Notes: a model not told the origin generated them from the letters alone. A DNA stretch of 64,000 nucleotides from Rhipicephalus microplus (GCF_043290135.1 NC_134703.1:108448005-108512004); one strand, 5' to 3'. Shown: positions 48,841-63,611, counted from the first letter of the stretch. Translations and numbers: made by a program.

Positions 48841-51800
48841 ACGTAGGCCCATTGTCAGTATACGACGTTTCGATTAGCAGGAGGCCTTGGCGTGTTTATT
48901 GTGATTTGTAGAAGCCTACTGCCACAGTCATGACTTTTATGTGGTGGGGAAGTGCAATAAGCACTTCAGCATGTCAGACATGTCCAAAAAAAAAGAAACA
49001 TCCAGGCGTGTACGCAGTGGGATCGATAGGAGGCAAGTTGATTAAGTTACGTTGCGCATTGCGATTTTATTTTTGTGGTGTTACCTCTCTGCAGACACCT
49101 ATTTAACTGAACTCATACGATTTTTCTGAACGCAATGTATTAGCGATTTTTATCAAAAATACATAAAGCTAGAATGTTGCATGACTTGGTTCAAGGACGT
49201 CAAAAAAACATTTTTTAAAACCTGCTTGCCCTGGTTGTTCTGCTGGCATACATTGTATAGACAAGATAGCTCAAATACTTAAGCGATGGACGTAATTTTT
49301 ACAGATATCGAAATATAAAGGCGACGATCTTACAACTCTGTTATATAATGAATTAGTAAACATATTGTGGGCATTCATTAGGCACATCTACTTTTCTCAC
49401 ACATGCGCATCATCATGAATGGGCGTCATCTTCATCTGGTGTGGGAACTTGGCTCGCCTGGGTTCTGTGCCTCGGGTTTGGTCACTTCATCGTGTCTTCT
49501 GGGCCTAATAAAAGTTGCTTTCACCATTGCATCACAATATATGCTGTGCATAGTACACGTATGTTCCTAATAGAAGTTGTTGGCTTCCATCGTTGCAAAA
49601 AATGAAAAAAGCTATGCCCCATTACTGCTACGCTTTGACGGAGATGTCTTCAACTGTAATTGGTCTCGAAACAGAGCGACAAATGTCTGTAGTTCGACTC
49701 CAATCCGACACTCGAACACATCACTGGCCAGTGCACCAACGCAGCGTGAGGCAAACAGCGTCTATACATACGAATGAAGGGCAGGATCATAGATGGGTTG
49801 TAGAAAGCGTGACATTGCGAACTGAACTTAGATATGTATGATAATATAGGGCCACTAGAGTCACTCATGATATATTATAAAATTATGTCGCATTTTTTTA
49901 GATGCGAAGCAGCTCTATGACTAGCCTATGGAACGCCGTACGTATACGTGCATCCGTACGAACACTCCGCAACGCGCTCCCATTAGCACAAGTGTTGAAG
50001 TGGTCCAAAGTAGGTCATAATGACGCTGCACGTTGACGTCACCACTCCCTTTGGACGCATGCTGACGCCACTTTCTCCCTCGCTTGTCGCGCACTCGCCG
50101 CAGCGCCCGCTGCTGCCAGCTTATCTGTACACTCACAATACCCGCCGCGACCGTTGCTCGCTACACCGCCGACTCATCGGTTGACGACCAATAAACTTGG
50201 CGCACGCCTAACGTACACGTTTAAACATGTCTGTACGTGTCATAAGACTTACGCCAACCAACGCTTCAAACGAATCTTCCAGCGCTCACTGCAGCATTCG
50301 CGTTAGCACCGTGCAACCCGTCACGCCACCCATGCGCAACGCTGCTGCTTCGCATTCGATCATGCTTCCCTTTGGGAAGATGGTGATTTTTTTTTTATTG
50401 CTACCATGGTCAAATCGAAATAAAAGCAGCACGCCACACTGTTCGCATTTTTTTCAGCCTCCCCCCTGCACACGCAACCAGACAGAAGGTAAAGGGCAGG
50501 ATTTTTTTTAATTAGAGAATTTGAGAGGTTGGCGTGTTTAAGTTGGAGTTTAGTCAACACTCCCTGTCAGCCACAAGATTAAACAATAAACAAAAAACGA
50601 AAAAAAAACACTTCATCACTATTTTTGGTCACGCTGTGAGAATTTCAAACTTGAATCATCTAGAAACGTCGCACGACACGGTGTAAGATGCCGACCGGGC
50701 AATAGTTTTGAAGTACCCTCAAAAATGCTCCACTAAGATTTGCCGCTAACTACTTTTTTCTACGAGCTACGACTCACGTGGCATCTCAGAACAACAATAA
50801 AATTTTCCGAATCACGGTTCTGGTTGCTCTCGAGAGTCAGCTCTAGGGGACCTTGGTACAGACAGTAAGATGCATGCAATTTCACATCTGGCTTTCTGTA
50901 TTGCCGCGGCCGCTTCACGGGAACACGCGATGTGTCTGTCGTTCCATAGAGGGTTGCCATGGGGTGGATTTGAGAAGCAGTTGGAATCGAAGCTGAAAGC
51001 AGCCAAAGTAGCGACGACATTTACTTTCATCGTCAGATCTGCAGCCAAGTAGAACAGAAGCGATAATGTGATTGCAGTTACTATTTCACAATATTTAAGA
51101 GCTTTTTAATAAGCATAGCCACAGAAATAAGAGCATGGCCAGTTTTCCCTTCGTTTGATGTTGAAGCGACCAGCAAATTGAAAATAAGTAAATAAATTAT
51201 AATATATTCGCCGCACTTGTACATAGTTTATGCGAAACAGATACAACTGCTGCCGTATAAATAGTGACATTGAAATATTCAAACTGACAAGTAGCTAGGA
51301 GCATTAAACAATAAACCAGATTAACTCTGAGGCCGCAGACAAAATTTTGTTAGTACAGTTTAAGTACTACTAATCCACCTTGAAATGGTGAAATCCGGCT
51401 TAATATGGACAGTCTAGTTTTATTTAGTAGTAAACCTCCATTTTTGTCAAGTTCACACTACAACTTGCACTGAGCACTCAAATGATAAACTTTCGCGTAG
51501 CATCAGCATCAGCATGCATGGTGGGCAGCTTGAGCAACGTCCTAACAACTAGTTGCTAAAATGCACACAACTAAAACGCTCCTTATTTGCAGGCAATCCA
51601 CATGCAGCTTTGAATTGCCTCTATGTTCACCAGCTTAGGGGAGGACATGTACCTCGTGCATCGGCTGGCAAGACAGAAAAACTTAGAAAAAGCATAATTT
51701 ATTATTCTGTCTGAAATAATTAGAATAATGGCTACTTAATGTGCCAACATGGAAGTCCAAAAATAGCCAAACGATAGTCATAGCGCAAACCTAAGTTTTC

Positions 51801-51929
51801 ATCGCCAAGCGGGGCCACATAGAGGTCAGTATGGCGCAAAGTAGCCACCGACGGCCACCCTCATTAGAGCAGCCATCGTGTTGCAATCACGCACCAGAAG
51901 TGCGATGAAACGTGAAACAACAGTGATCG
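48841..51929. other. Unassigned sequence
   Basis: 49900-50220 is GC-richer and begins with 'agatgcgaagcagctct', reminiscent of termini of a high-copy tick repeat, but no boundaries can be set. Nothing else was recognised. Confidence 0.35.
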
Positions 51930-52200
51930 GGAGACAGACGGATGGACGGAGAAACGGACGTATCGAAATACGGATAGACGGACAGAAGCATGGATGGACG
52001 GAAGCGCGGACGGGCGCACGGATGGATGGATGGAAGCGCGGACGGACATACAGACGAACAAATGGAAGCACGGACGGACGGGTGAACGGACGGGGGAACG
52101 GTCAGACGCGCGGACCGATGGACACACGGACGGATGGACAGACGCTTCGCCTCACTCGTAATCATTCACCCCGTGCATATGCTGTGAAAACCACAAACGC
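51930..52200. repeat. GGAC-type array repeat, copy 1
   Basis: A degenerate ACGGACGG/GGATGGAC array (about 51930-52145) ends in 'gcttcgcctcactcgtaatc' and 'attcaccccgtgcatatgct'. The same right flank follows the array at 56588-56790, which shows that array and flank move together as one dispersed repeat. Confidence 0.75.
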
Positions 52201-53065
52201 CATCTAGTTATATTTTTCCAAGGACAGATATACACAACACCATCTATTGAGACACTCACAATGTAGATGTGGCTACATACTATTGCTAATACTACAACTA
52301 CAGGGGAGGGAGCCACCCACGGCCTAAAGGACGTCGCCCATGAAAATTAAAGGACACTTTGCTAACACCGAAGTGTGTTCAGCGAACACCTGGGCTTGGT
52401 CAGAATCACTGGTCAGAATGGAACACGATGCGTTCGTCTTCTTGCAGTAGTGGGCGCGCTTGGCACAGCGACGCTACGCAAGCGAAGCGCTTGCGCTGTA
52501 GAGTCCGAAGCGACCGGCGTTCGTTGTCGCGCCCCGATGGCCACCTGGCACCATGCCGGAGCCTGGACAGATGGACGGCCAGACGTGAACATGAGACATT
52601 AAAGGCTTTGGCCTCGATAAAGTAAATAAAAGCCAATGCCCGACCTACATTCTCCATTGGGCCACGAATGGCCATGAAAGGACCACGAGCAACGTTCCCA
52701 GCGGACTTTCTTGGCATCTCAATGGTGCAGAGTTTTTCTAGCGCATGATTAAATCAGGCAAAAAGCCGAGACGGCCTCCCAGAGGATGAATACGACCGAC
52801 GGAGCGTCTCTTAGACTCCCGGCTTCCTAGAGGAACTAAATTGCTTCTTTACCTTTGCTTGGCTTCTCCCACACCATACAATATACCAAAGAAACGAAAC
52901 GTCCTCGCGGGCATTTATTGGATCTAATTAACTAAAGCGCAAAGCAATCAATAGGCACAAAAATGTTGATTGCTTTCTGTAGCAGCCAAGCCAACTCTTT
53001 TTCAGGGCAAATTCATCGCGCAGAACCGATGATGTCTCCACATAGTAACGAGCCTTTGTATGCCA
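52201..53065. other. Unassigned sequence
   Basis: 52360-52620 is GC-richer with short frames on both strands. A small palindrome 'gtgttcagcgaacac' lies near 52376-52390. No product was recognised. Confidence 0.4.
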
Positions 53066-53275
53066 AAGGCATGATATGATTCGGAGTCACTCCGTACTGG
53101 AGTGTGCTGGAACTTTCGACCATCTGCTGTACTTTAACGTGCACCGACATCACACAGTACCCAGGCCTCTATCATTCCGCCTCCATCTATACGTGGCCGC
53201 TGCTGCCGAGATCAAACCTGCGACTTTCAAGACACCAGCAGAGCACCGTAACCGTTACACCACCGCGGCGGACAC
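53066..53275 (-). mobile_element. Diverged SINE
   Basis: Body blocks 'tttcgaccatctgctgtact', 'taacgtgcaccgacatcac' and 'aggcctctatcattccgcct' are followed by the head ('gagatcaaacctgcgacttt ... acaccaccgcggcgg') in minus orientation. The tail side is degraded. Head sequence groups with the fragment at 1316-1440. Confidence 0.8.
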
Positions 53276-53800
53276 ATGACGTCCACCAAGGCATGTTACA
53301 GGCGTCACACCGGTGACTGTGAGAACTTGTTAAGAAAATGTAACGTCATGGTCGTTCATCTGGAATTCGAAATCAGTACATTGAGACCTTTCAAAGAAAA
53401 AGAAAAGAGTATGAGTGGCTCTTCTCTGTGGGTCCTGACTTTTTTCGCATGATGCCCTTAAAAGAGATCGATTAACCCGCTCTTGGGTCTCGCGTCCAGA
53501 GTGAAATTATCCCCGGGGAGAGTTCACGCATTTCTTTGAATATAGTCCTATACGTAATAAGTCTGCACTCAGGGAAAAAAAAGACAAAAGACTATTTTCT
53601 TTGCCCTTGCATGGGATATGTACATATTTTCTTCAGTTCAATATTTTTTCTCAGAGAACAGAATAGGAGGGCTACAATAGGCTGCGCACGTGTTGTGTCC
53701 TCCTTTCTTGTTCTTGCGTTACGTCGCGATAAGTACTACTTCAACTAATGTTTTATCAGCAAGGGCACATTTCTTCCTATGGTCTGAGAGTGAGTCACTC
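53276..53800. other. Unassigned sequence
   Basis: Nothing was recognised. Confidence 0.4.
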
Positions 53801-54275
53801 AAAAGGACACTAGAGAGAAACAGCGACTTGGTTTAGATTGACAAAGTGAACTCTGATGCCATATGTTTTCCTCTCATATGTTCATTATTAGCGGAAGTCG
53901 AAGTTGCCGTTTCATTTCTTAATGCCCCACCGAAATCTCCGCGCGTGACGTCGAACATTTCGAAAATGCACTTTTCGCATTCTCGGACGTTTGCTCGACA
54001 AATTTTTTGTGCTAGTTTTATCGTATTCACACATTACAATGTACTTCTTTTTTAGGATTAGAAGCTATGTGGGACCCCCTGGAGATGCCTTCAAAGTCTA
54101 TGACGTCATGGTGTTTGGTGCGGAAATCTCAAGGTGGCATCTGCACCCGCATTTCGTTTTCGCGCGCTTTCTCGCTCACCAAGCGCGGTGTCGCGGTAAG
54201 AGTGGTGTTTTCGGAATTGTGAAACTCTACTTTACCAGTACACGCAAAATGATTCTGCTCTTGAGAGTCCCTTTA
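53801..54275. mobile_element. MITE-like element, copy A
   Basis: Begins 'aaaaggacactagagagaaa' and ends 'gagagtccctttaa', imperfect terminal inverted repeats. The interior shares blocks in the same order with 62998-63611: GTTTAGATTGACAAAG, TCATTATTAG.GGA, CGCGTGACGTC, TTTAGGA.TAGAAGCTA, TTTGGTGC.GAAAT.TCAAGGTGG, AAACTCTACTTTACCA. No open frame spans it, so it is non-autonomous. Target duplication not certain. Confidence 0.75.
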
Positions 54276-54318
54276 ACGATTGAACACCTTCAAGTGATCC
54301 AGATGCAATATCAGTATC

Positions 54319-54327
54319 TTGCTTGGC

Positions 54328-54368
<41 letters not shown>

Positions 54369-54407
54369 GTAATCTATTGTAAAGTATCTTTATTGCTTGG
54401 CGCGATG
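54319..54407. repeat. (TTGA)n tract bracketed by a direct repeat
   Basis: About nine TTGA/ATTG units (54331-54367) plus 25 bases lie between two copies of 'ttgcttggcgcgat' (54319-54332 and 54393-54406). Confidence 0.7.
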
Positions 54408-54639
54408 CCATCGAAAAACTACGACGCGAGCAAAAAAAATGTGATCGTTAGCAGCCGTTCAGTTGCTTACACATTCGATGCTTAGCTCAGCGATGTTCGT
54501 AAAATTTTAGGAGCTGGCTCCTTTTGCTCGCGGCTTGTCGTACGGCGCCTGCCGCGTGTACACCAGTGTTGCCACTGTGTACACTTTTGCAGTCGCCGCT
54601 CAATATCGCCTCTCCGGTAATTCCATTTTCATTTCTCTC

Positions 54640-55810
54640 AAAGAGAAATGAAAATGTAAAGGAGGTATATGAGCAACTACATGGTAATATTTATTCAGAA
54701 AGACAAATAAAACTAGCAACTAAAGAGATTTAATAAATAATCACCGAGGATAATAAAACAGAGTGGACGTACACAAATCTAACTCGATTGTTTGACTTAT
54801 AGCTGGCTGCGGTACGAGTCAAATCAACCGGGAAAAGGAGACAAATACCCAAGAGCTGCTGGGATGAGGAAGTTAAGAGAGCCATAGTAAGACGTCAGGA
54901 AACCACCAGAAAACACAGGTACGCTAAACAGAGGGGTGTACTGGAAGATGATGTCAAAAGAAAATAGGATAACTTTTTGAGCAGTAGAAGAAAAGCGTCC
55001 AATATGATCAGTGAAAAGAATAGAAAAAAGGGCAGCCCAATGGATGGCGGAAGTAAACAAGAAGGATAGAAAGGCAGCTGCAAAGTTTCGGAACCATCTC
55101 GAATCTCTGAGTAATAACACAAGCATGGAACAGAGGTTTCTAACTACAGTTCAAGAGGTTAGGCTAGAAGGGCATGAGGCAATGGAATGTATAAAAACAA
55201 TGATGACAGAAAAATCTAAACTCCAAAAAAGTGCTGCATGCACCACACCAGATGATAGTGGACCAATTAGCGCAGTGGCTCAAGTGGGACGAGTGTTGGA
55301 AAGGGCAAAGAAAAGGGTTCTTAATAGCACATCAACATGCCCTGACGGCACCCCACTTATGCTCGTAAAGCAACTGGACCAAATTATAAGCAAACATTAA
55401 AAAAAGCAGCGGCAAAGAAATAATGGATGGCGAAGCCCCCTATCGGTGTACACTAAGCAGAATGAGGATACTCTATAAAGGCAGACAAAGCTGATATAAA
55501 CAACTGCCGTCCTATAACAATGACATCAGTAGTTTACAGGCTGGTGATGTAGATAGTAAAGACTACAGACATGAATGGAGAGTGAGGGGGTGATGGGAGA
55601 ACTACAAAATGGGTTCCGTAAACGAAAGAGGTTGGATGGCAATCTGTTTTCATTGATGCAGTGCATTGAAATAGCGGAAAAAGAACACAGGCCCCTGTGG
55701 CTGGCATGGCTAGATCTTAGCGGAGCTTACGATAGTGTGATTCAAGAAGACTTGTGGGGAATACTGGACACACTAGATGTGGAAGATGGAATAATTAGGC
55801 TGCCCCGTTG
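54640..55810 (+). pseudogene. LINE endonuclease-RT fragment, degraded
   Basis: Plus-strand reading in shifting frames gives, in order, SCWDEEVKRAIVRRQET and HRYAKQRGVLEDDVKR (endonuclease-RT linker), MAEVNKKDRKAAAKFRNHLE, TCPDGTPLMLVKQLD, then LQNGFRKRKRLDGNLFSLMQ and LAWLDLSGAYDSV, the RT domain 2-3 region with the first catalytic-region aspartate (in GAYDSV). Several stops occur. The RT is cut off near 55810, where an unrelated repeat begins. Clade not resolved from the sequence alone. Confidence 0.8.
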
Positions 55811-56850
55811 AAGAACGCCCGATTGCTTCATGTCTGCCAATTATGAGCGTTATGGATTTGACTCATGGCCGTGGCCAGTATAGCATAAAGAAGCAGGTGG
55901 TTAGCGTGCCGACCAACGGGACCAACACTAAGCAGTGCCGGCCGCAGAACGCGCCCAACAACGCTGCCTTCGGCGTAAGCATCATGCACCGGCTCGTTAA
56001 CAAGCCTTCCTGCAGAAATGGTCTCGCCGAGAAACATCCCGTGCACCACCGAGCAAACTCCTCTAACATCATTCGCTTTGTGGATATGGCGGTGATTTTT
56101 AGGGGCGAAGCTCCTTAAAACAGCACCCGTTCGTCCCTCGTAGTAGTGCGTAACATGTCTTACGCTTTGACCTGCAAGGTGGTGCTGGTGGGTGATTTCT
56201 CCTGAGCGTTGTTGAATAATAGAAAATCCGCAGCGTGCGCATTAACTAAAAGCCGAATTCTACTGTCTCTCATTCCCCATTAGCAGCCATTGGCATGTAC
56301 ATTGACACAAAAAAGGGTTGCTACGTTATACTCGCTGGGCGTAACCTCCTTGGTTTTGGAAATGTTAAGCGAGCGTTGGGCCGTAGTGCCATGAATACAG
56401 TGAACTAGTATATACCATGAACTCGAGGTGGTTAGAGGTTGGAAGTAGACACGAAGCGCAAGTCGTAAGAAAGTGTGCATGTGCCACCTCTCGTTTAGTC
56501 TATGGAATGTCCGCTGGATGGCGGTGCTTCTATATGTAGAATATATGATGAAAAGATGCGAGATGGTGGTACTTGGAGTGATGACTAGATGGACGAACGG
56601 ACACACAGAGAGATACATGGACAGACGCAGGGATGGCTGCATGAACGGACGCAGGGGTGGATGCAAGGACGAACGCAGAGACGGACGCACGAACAGACGC
56701 ACGCACGGACGGGCGGATGGACGCACGGACGGTCACACAGACAGACGCGTGAACGGACGAAAGCAAGTACGAATGGACGAACGGATGCTTCACCCCACTC
56801 TCCATTATTCACCCCTTGGATATGCTGCCATTTTTCTTAGGAGCTCCGCT
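55811..56850. repeat. Long dispersed repeat with GGAC array, copy 2
   Basis: Starts at the LINE junction, contains 'aggggcgaagctccttaa' at about 56100-56117 and a GGAC-type array at 56588-56790. It ends with 'attcaccccttggatatgct' and the small palindrome 'taggagctccgctccta' (about 56838-56854). From memory, this whole run resembles a high-copy tick repeat. The array and its right flank match 51930-52200 directly. Possible DNA element with unstable internal array. Confidence 0.6.
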
Positions 56851-58560
<1,710 letters not shown>

Positions 58561-59830
58561 TGAATGACCATGGTAAAGTAGAGAGATTAGAACATAGAAC
58601 TAGTACGCTGGTGCAATCTACAGACGTGAATTCAGGCCAGTGGCTTGTAAGAATGCTACCACAATTGTGCCTTTTTTCATTCCTCAGATGACCATCGCTC
58701 GACGTTCCAAGTTAGATCACAAGATCATATTACACTCTCGAATCTCGTATGAGCCACGATGCATTGCACGCTGCAGATTGTCAGACTACCCCAGAAACGA
58801 AATAGTGCGTTAAGTAAAGTGTCTTGTGACCAGGTGATCAATAGAAACATTAAAGTCCACCAGTTCTGGTCTTGTCGATGTCCTAGAGTTCGAAAGTGAG
58901 GGCGGACCTTGACAACTACAGCCGAAATGGCCATGTAGGTATAAATATTATTTTAAGAGCCCATGCAGCACCCTTCGTTCAAAACGGCGAGCTAAAAGGA
59001 AGTAGGTCAAATGCAGTTCACGTAGCACATTTTGACTTTTTTTTTAAAGACAACCTGCTGTTTTATATAAGGAACGCGATGTGTGCCTTCCCGATTCCAT
59101 GTAAGCACTATACTTCACCCATACTGAGTTGCCCATAAGTGTGCCCTATTTGCGTTATTGCTAGGTCCCCTTCAATATGCGATGCACTTAAGGTATCCCT
59201 TTAAGATTCACGTTCTCACAAAAGCTCAACACAGTGAGAAAGAGGCGGTGACTGGGCGAACGGAACTCGTCGTGAATCACCGTTTCCCCGTTTTCTTTGA
59301 AGCATTTTGTCACAACGCCCCCGTACTCGGTCATGTGACCACGCCCAACATTGAGTGCTTTTTGATCGACGTTCACTCGCTGTTTACAATGGTTACGGTG
59401 GTTGTAAGCACACCCCGGAAAACACGCCTTAGGCTCCGCTCAATGGAGTGAGTTACTCTGTGCCTGAAAGCACACAAACAACTCTACTGACTAAAAGTAG
59501 TGGTAACTGGTTTCTATAGATAGCCAAATGAACGCTAAATGTTGGGACGTTTGAAATCTAAAAAAAAAAACAAAAAACAGGAGTGATGGAAGACCGAGCA
59601 GCCATCCATCTTAGGGCACACTTGCGGTTTGCGTTGCGCGGCACTATTTTAAAGCAGGAACTACAAACACTAGGATAGAAAATATTTTTGCAAAAGAAAG
59701 CTAGAAGTAGGATTAGCTCTAAGACAGGGAGCCCACTAAATTGGTCACGCTATGGCTCTTCTTGAGCTTTGACCATGCCGCATGACATCACAAGTGTCGT
59801 GTCATCCTTCTGAATGCCTTCTTTTTTTAT
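58561..59830. other. Unassigned sequence
   Basis: Nothing was recognised on either strand apart from poly-A and poly-T tracts. Confidence 0.4.
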
Positions 59831-60290
59831 TATTTGTGTCACTGCCTCTTTTACCGTTCTAGTTCCGGAGGGGTGACAAGTCTTGCGCCATCAGTTGTCT
59901 ACGAGACGGCCGCCGACAGCGCGGCGTGTTCGGTACCGCATCCAGGTTTCACGTACACGGAGACCATCGGACGCGCTCGTCGAGGTGTTTCCGCAAGTTG
60001 TGACCAGCGGCAGAAATAACCGCGGCTCTCCTACTACGGGAGCGGAGCCACTCGTTGGGCAAAGAAGAGAGGCGCGAAGAGTGACGCTCCCGAGTGTAAA
60101 TAAACAACGCAAAAGCGAAAAAAAAAGAAAACTGCCCTGCTGTCGTCACTTTGGCTCGAACACTTCGCTTCGTCCGGGCGCGAACCGCAGGGCTTACTAA
60201 GAAGCGACGCAGTCGGTCGCGACGCTACAAACCTCCTTCGTTGGCGCCTGTCGAGGGGGGCAACCACGGAATGAGAAGCCCGGTTTAGCG
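59831..60290 (+). mobile_element. Possible LTR remnant with primer-binding site
   Basis: A GC-rich segment with 'gagtgtaaataaacaacgc' (polyadenylation-like, about 60090-60110) is followed by a potential LTR end (...gctaca) and, 12 bases on, 'tggcgcctgtcgagggg' (60241-60257), whose first seven bases equal the complement of a tRNA-Lys 3' end as used by Ty3/gypsy elements. No gag or pol frame follows, and the start of an LTR could not be fixed. This could equally be an unrelated GC-rich region. Confidence 0.3.
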
Positions 60291-61089
60291 AAGGCATTAT
60301 TCATTCAAGGGCTTCTGAGACACCCATTTCAAAAAGTGGAACGAACTTGCTCAACGAGAAATAAAGCACTCGGTTGGCTGGAAACCGGAACGCATATCCT
60401 GACGCGAGCCCGACGTAGAAATGACTTTTTTCGCCCACCTCAGAATTCGGCCTGAGGAAGAGAAACAGGGCTGACCAGAAGGGGTTTATAACACGAACAC
60501 GTTCATTTCGCAGGTAAATCTAGGGGCAGACACGAGAGATGGGATTCTTTAGTTCGTTCCCTTTTGTTATCCCTATATATTAGGAATAATATTGACAACA
60601 CAAACAATGCCGGCATACGCCCCCCGTGTAATGAATGGTAGTTCTAGCAGGTCAATGGAGCTCTTCACAAAAAAGAAAGGTTCATACTATTGCAGTTAGT
60701 ACAACATTGTAATGTGCGTCATTTCGATGGTGATACATAGCAAAATTATGCCTAAGTTTTAATTAATAAAGCTGAAAAAGATAAAGAAGTTCTAGAAAAG
60801 AAATAATTTTGTTCTGGTTTACGCCAACAATATGGTTTCTTAGTGCAAGCAGTCATTCACGTTTTCTTGTGAGCTCACTAAAACAACATTTAGAGTATTT
60901 ATTGCATCGAATTTATTTAAATACGGCTGTTGAGACAACTAGAATTTCCAAACGAGCATTTCCTGAGCAAATCATGGTGTGACCATACTATTTCGTATAA
61001 ACACGTCCAGCCGCTAATGATAAGCCGACGAATCAAGTGGTAAGACGTGCTAGCTGGGCTTTCTCGGCTTTTTTTCTCCACGTAACCCA
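60291..61089. other. Unassigned sequence
   Basis: AT-rich after 60530, with no recognised element. Confidence 0.4.
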
Positions 61090-61143
61090 ATGTCGACCGG
61101 CAAGAGACTTGGCACGACCTACAAGTTGCGAAGGCATGTCCTG
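61090..61143 (+). CDS. Candidate first coding exon, unidentified
   Basis: ATG at 61090 opens 18 codons (MSTGKRLGTTYKLRRHVL) ending exactly before 'gtgagtc', a good donor, phase 0. A pyrimidine-rich stretch lies upstream. The peptide is basic. I do not recognise it. Without the donor, the frame would stay open to about 61245. Confidence 0.2.
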
Positions 61144-62095
61144 GTGAGTCAACGCTTCTTTCGAACGCACGCTTTTACTTACAATATGGCGTGCTGTCTG
61201 TATAGCGTTGAAATCGCCAGGCGATGTTTGTTTTTTTCGTGTTAAACATTTGAATCGCCTTTACGTACACGTCTATTTAAAAAGAAGGTCAGTGCTTAGG
61301 CTGCAGTAGCTGCATCATGTGCGCGTTGAAGTCGCTGAAAGTGTCATATATTAAGATAAACAAGCATATGAACATTTGGCTCTTATTCTGCAAAACAGAC
61401 TGCATTTAAAGAATGAAATTGCTCCTAAATACCTGAATGCGGCTGTGTACCAATTGACATTGGTGATGCTAATTTTGCTAGCCGCTTGCAACAGTACTTG
61501 ATAGAATGCTTGCTACAGAGCTAACATTATAAGCAATGCTACTGACAACACTGCGGTCGTTCTAAGAAGCTGAGGCTTGCTGGGAACAGCATATTTTCTA
61601 AAGTATTTGAATAGGCATTGCCTCATCAGCGCTGTCCATAAGTGTTACGGAAATTAGCTGGAACAGTAGGTTGGATGTATTGAAGGGACATCATGCATGT
61701 TTCAACTAACTGAGCAAGGGATCGAAGGCGAATGGATTGTAATTATCGCAAGCACTCATTTAACACCTTTGTAAACTTTGTTCACCAGCTTTGCTATTTG
61801 TAATCATTGGCTTCTTGTGCAATCTTTGCAGTATGAGAGATCAATTGGAATACAAAAAAAAGAAGAAGAAAGCACCATTGTTTGTGAAGCTAGCTATGGA
61901 GTGATACTGTAAATCATTTTTGCGCCTTGAAACATGATTTTTGTTTTTGCTTCACACAAAAAGTAGTCTGTTTTAGTTATTTGCAAACTGCAGATAAAAA
62001 GAAAGGAAAATTTTTTTCAGCATACCAGCTAGTTGTAAATGTATATTAACTTACAATATTGCTACGACCACCTCTTTTATTTATTGAGCATTTAC
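61144..62095. other. Unassigned AT-rich sequence
   Basis: Nothing was recognised. An AAG/AAAG purine run lies near 61852-61871. Confidence 0.4.
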
Positions 62096-62220
62096 CACCA
62101 CCACCATCATCATCATCATCAGCAGCAGCAGCAGCAGCATCATCATCAGCAGCAGCAGCAGCAGTAGCCTGACTACGCCAACTGCAGGGCAAAGGCCTCT
62201 CCCATTATCCACCATTAAGC
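62096..62220 (-). mobile_element. Very short LINE 3' end with CAT/CAG tail
   Basis: A (CAT)/(CAG) tail (62098-62167) is followed by 'gcctgactacgccaactgca' and 'aaaggcctctcccattatcc', the extreme 3' end of the RTE/BovB-like family found at 21197 and 41671. Only about 50 bp of element body remain. Confidence 0.75.
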
Positions 62221-62997
62221 CTTGTCGTGTGTTTTCTAGTGTGTTCATCGAGGTTTTACTCGTCTGGCCAATTGCGAAATTTAAATGCCGACTTTAAGCT
62301 TAGGTTGCGTTCTAAGATGCATATTTTGGCTCAATTAGGAATATTTAGACATGATATTTACTACAAGAGCCACAGATTTTTTTTAAGAGCGCTGGAAGGA
62401 CTGCTCTGAAGTCGTAGCGATGGGGTTAAAGAAACTCTTTACCGCTTATTTCTACGAAGCATAGTAGTATTCACTATTTAGTGCCATCAATAACTTAGAC
62501 ACCCACCTTTATCGCATTTGCGTCACAATGCAGATTTTATAATTTATGACAGTGTCGTTTAACGTCTCAATTGATAGTCAATAACCACCTACTCGTAAAC
62601 AAGTGCAGGCAAAAACTCTACCCCCTCTCGCTTCCCTACAAACATCGGCGGGGTTTTCATATAGGCGCGAGGGGTGGGGGTCAAGTTTCACTGCAGCCGT
62701 ACCACCCTCGCCTCACCTGTCGAGGCTAAACAAAAACAAGCTTCTCAATAGATGCGGGAAAAAAGACAAAGAAGCGATGACGTGGTTGTCATAACAGCCC
62801 GCTTCTGATCCCTTAATTTTCAGTGGCAGCGGTATGAAGCAAGCAAACTATGGGATGCACCATCAAATTTCCTAGGCAACCATTATCGGCAAATACCTTC
62901 ATGGTCAGAGCAATGCACTTTCAACAATGACGAAGCAGGTCGGAGAGACGAGAGGTATGGTGCAAACTTGACACTCTAACATAGTCGGATACAACTC
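62221..62997. other. Unassigned sequence
   Basis: Nothing was recognised before the MITE-like element. Confidence 0.4.
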
Positions 62998-63611
62998 AAA
63001 GGGACACTAAAGTGAAACGATGAATTGGTTCAAATTGACAAAGCGTTCTCTGAGAACTATAATGTTTTAATCTAACCGACGTAAGTTCTTTATTAGAGGA
63101 TAAAATCAAGGTACAGGTCTCATCTTTAACGTGGAGTAAAGTTGTAAGGTGGGCTTTTTGGCACGGCATAGTTGAATAACACTGGTAGCGCAAAGTGACG
63201 GGACACAATAAGGACACGGAGACACACATACGCAGGGCTTTTAAATTTTGCATCCGTAGTTGCCCGCGTGACGTCACGAATTTCAAAATGTATTTGTCAT
63301 ATTTTGCCGAATTTGGCTCGAAGAAATTTCTCGAAACGGTATGTTCGGTCTCTCCCCTACACAAGAAAAAGTGCTTCATTTTTTTTTACCTATTAGGAGC
63401 TACGTAGGCCTTGGTAGGCAAATGCCGTGAAAATGTATGGCATCACGGAATTTGGTGCAGGAATTTCAAGGTGGGGTCGCCAGCCGCATTTTACATTTCC
63501 GCTTTTGTTCGCTTACCACGCGTCTTCTCGTGGAGAGCCTGGCAGTTTTGCAATTATGAAAACGAAATTTACTAATAACATAAAAACCGTTTTCTTCTTT
63601 AGTATTCCTTT
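62998..63611. mobile_element. MITE-like element, copy B
   Basis: Begins 'aaagggacactaaagtgaaa' and ends 'ttctttagtattccttta', inverted termini of about 20 bp with a few mismatches. Interior blocks match copy A at 53801-54275, with about 140 extra bases in the first half. It is non-coding. The right end abuts the LINE RT at about 63612. Confidence 0.8.
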
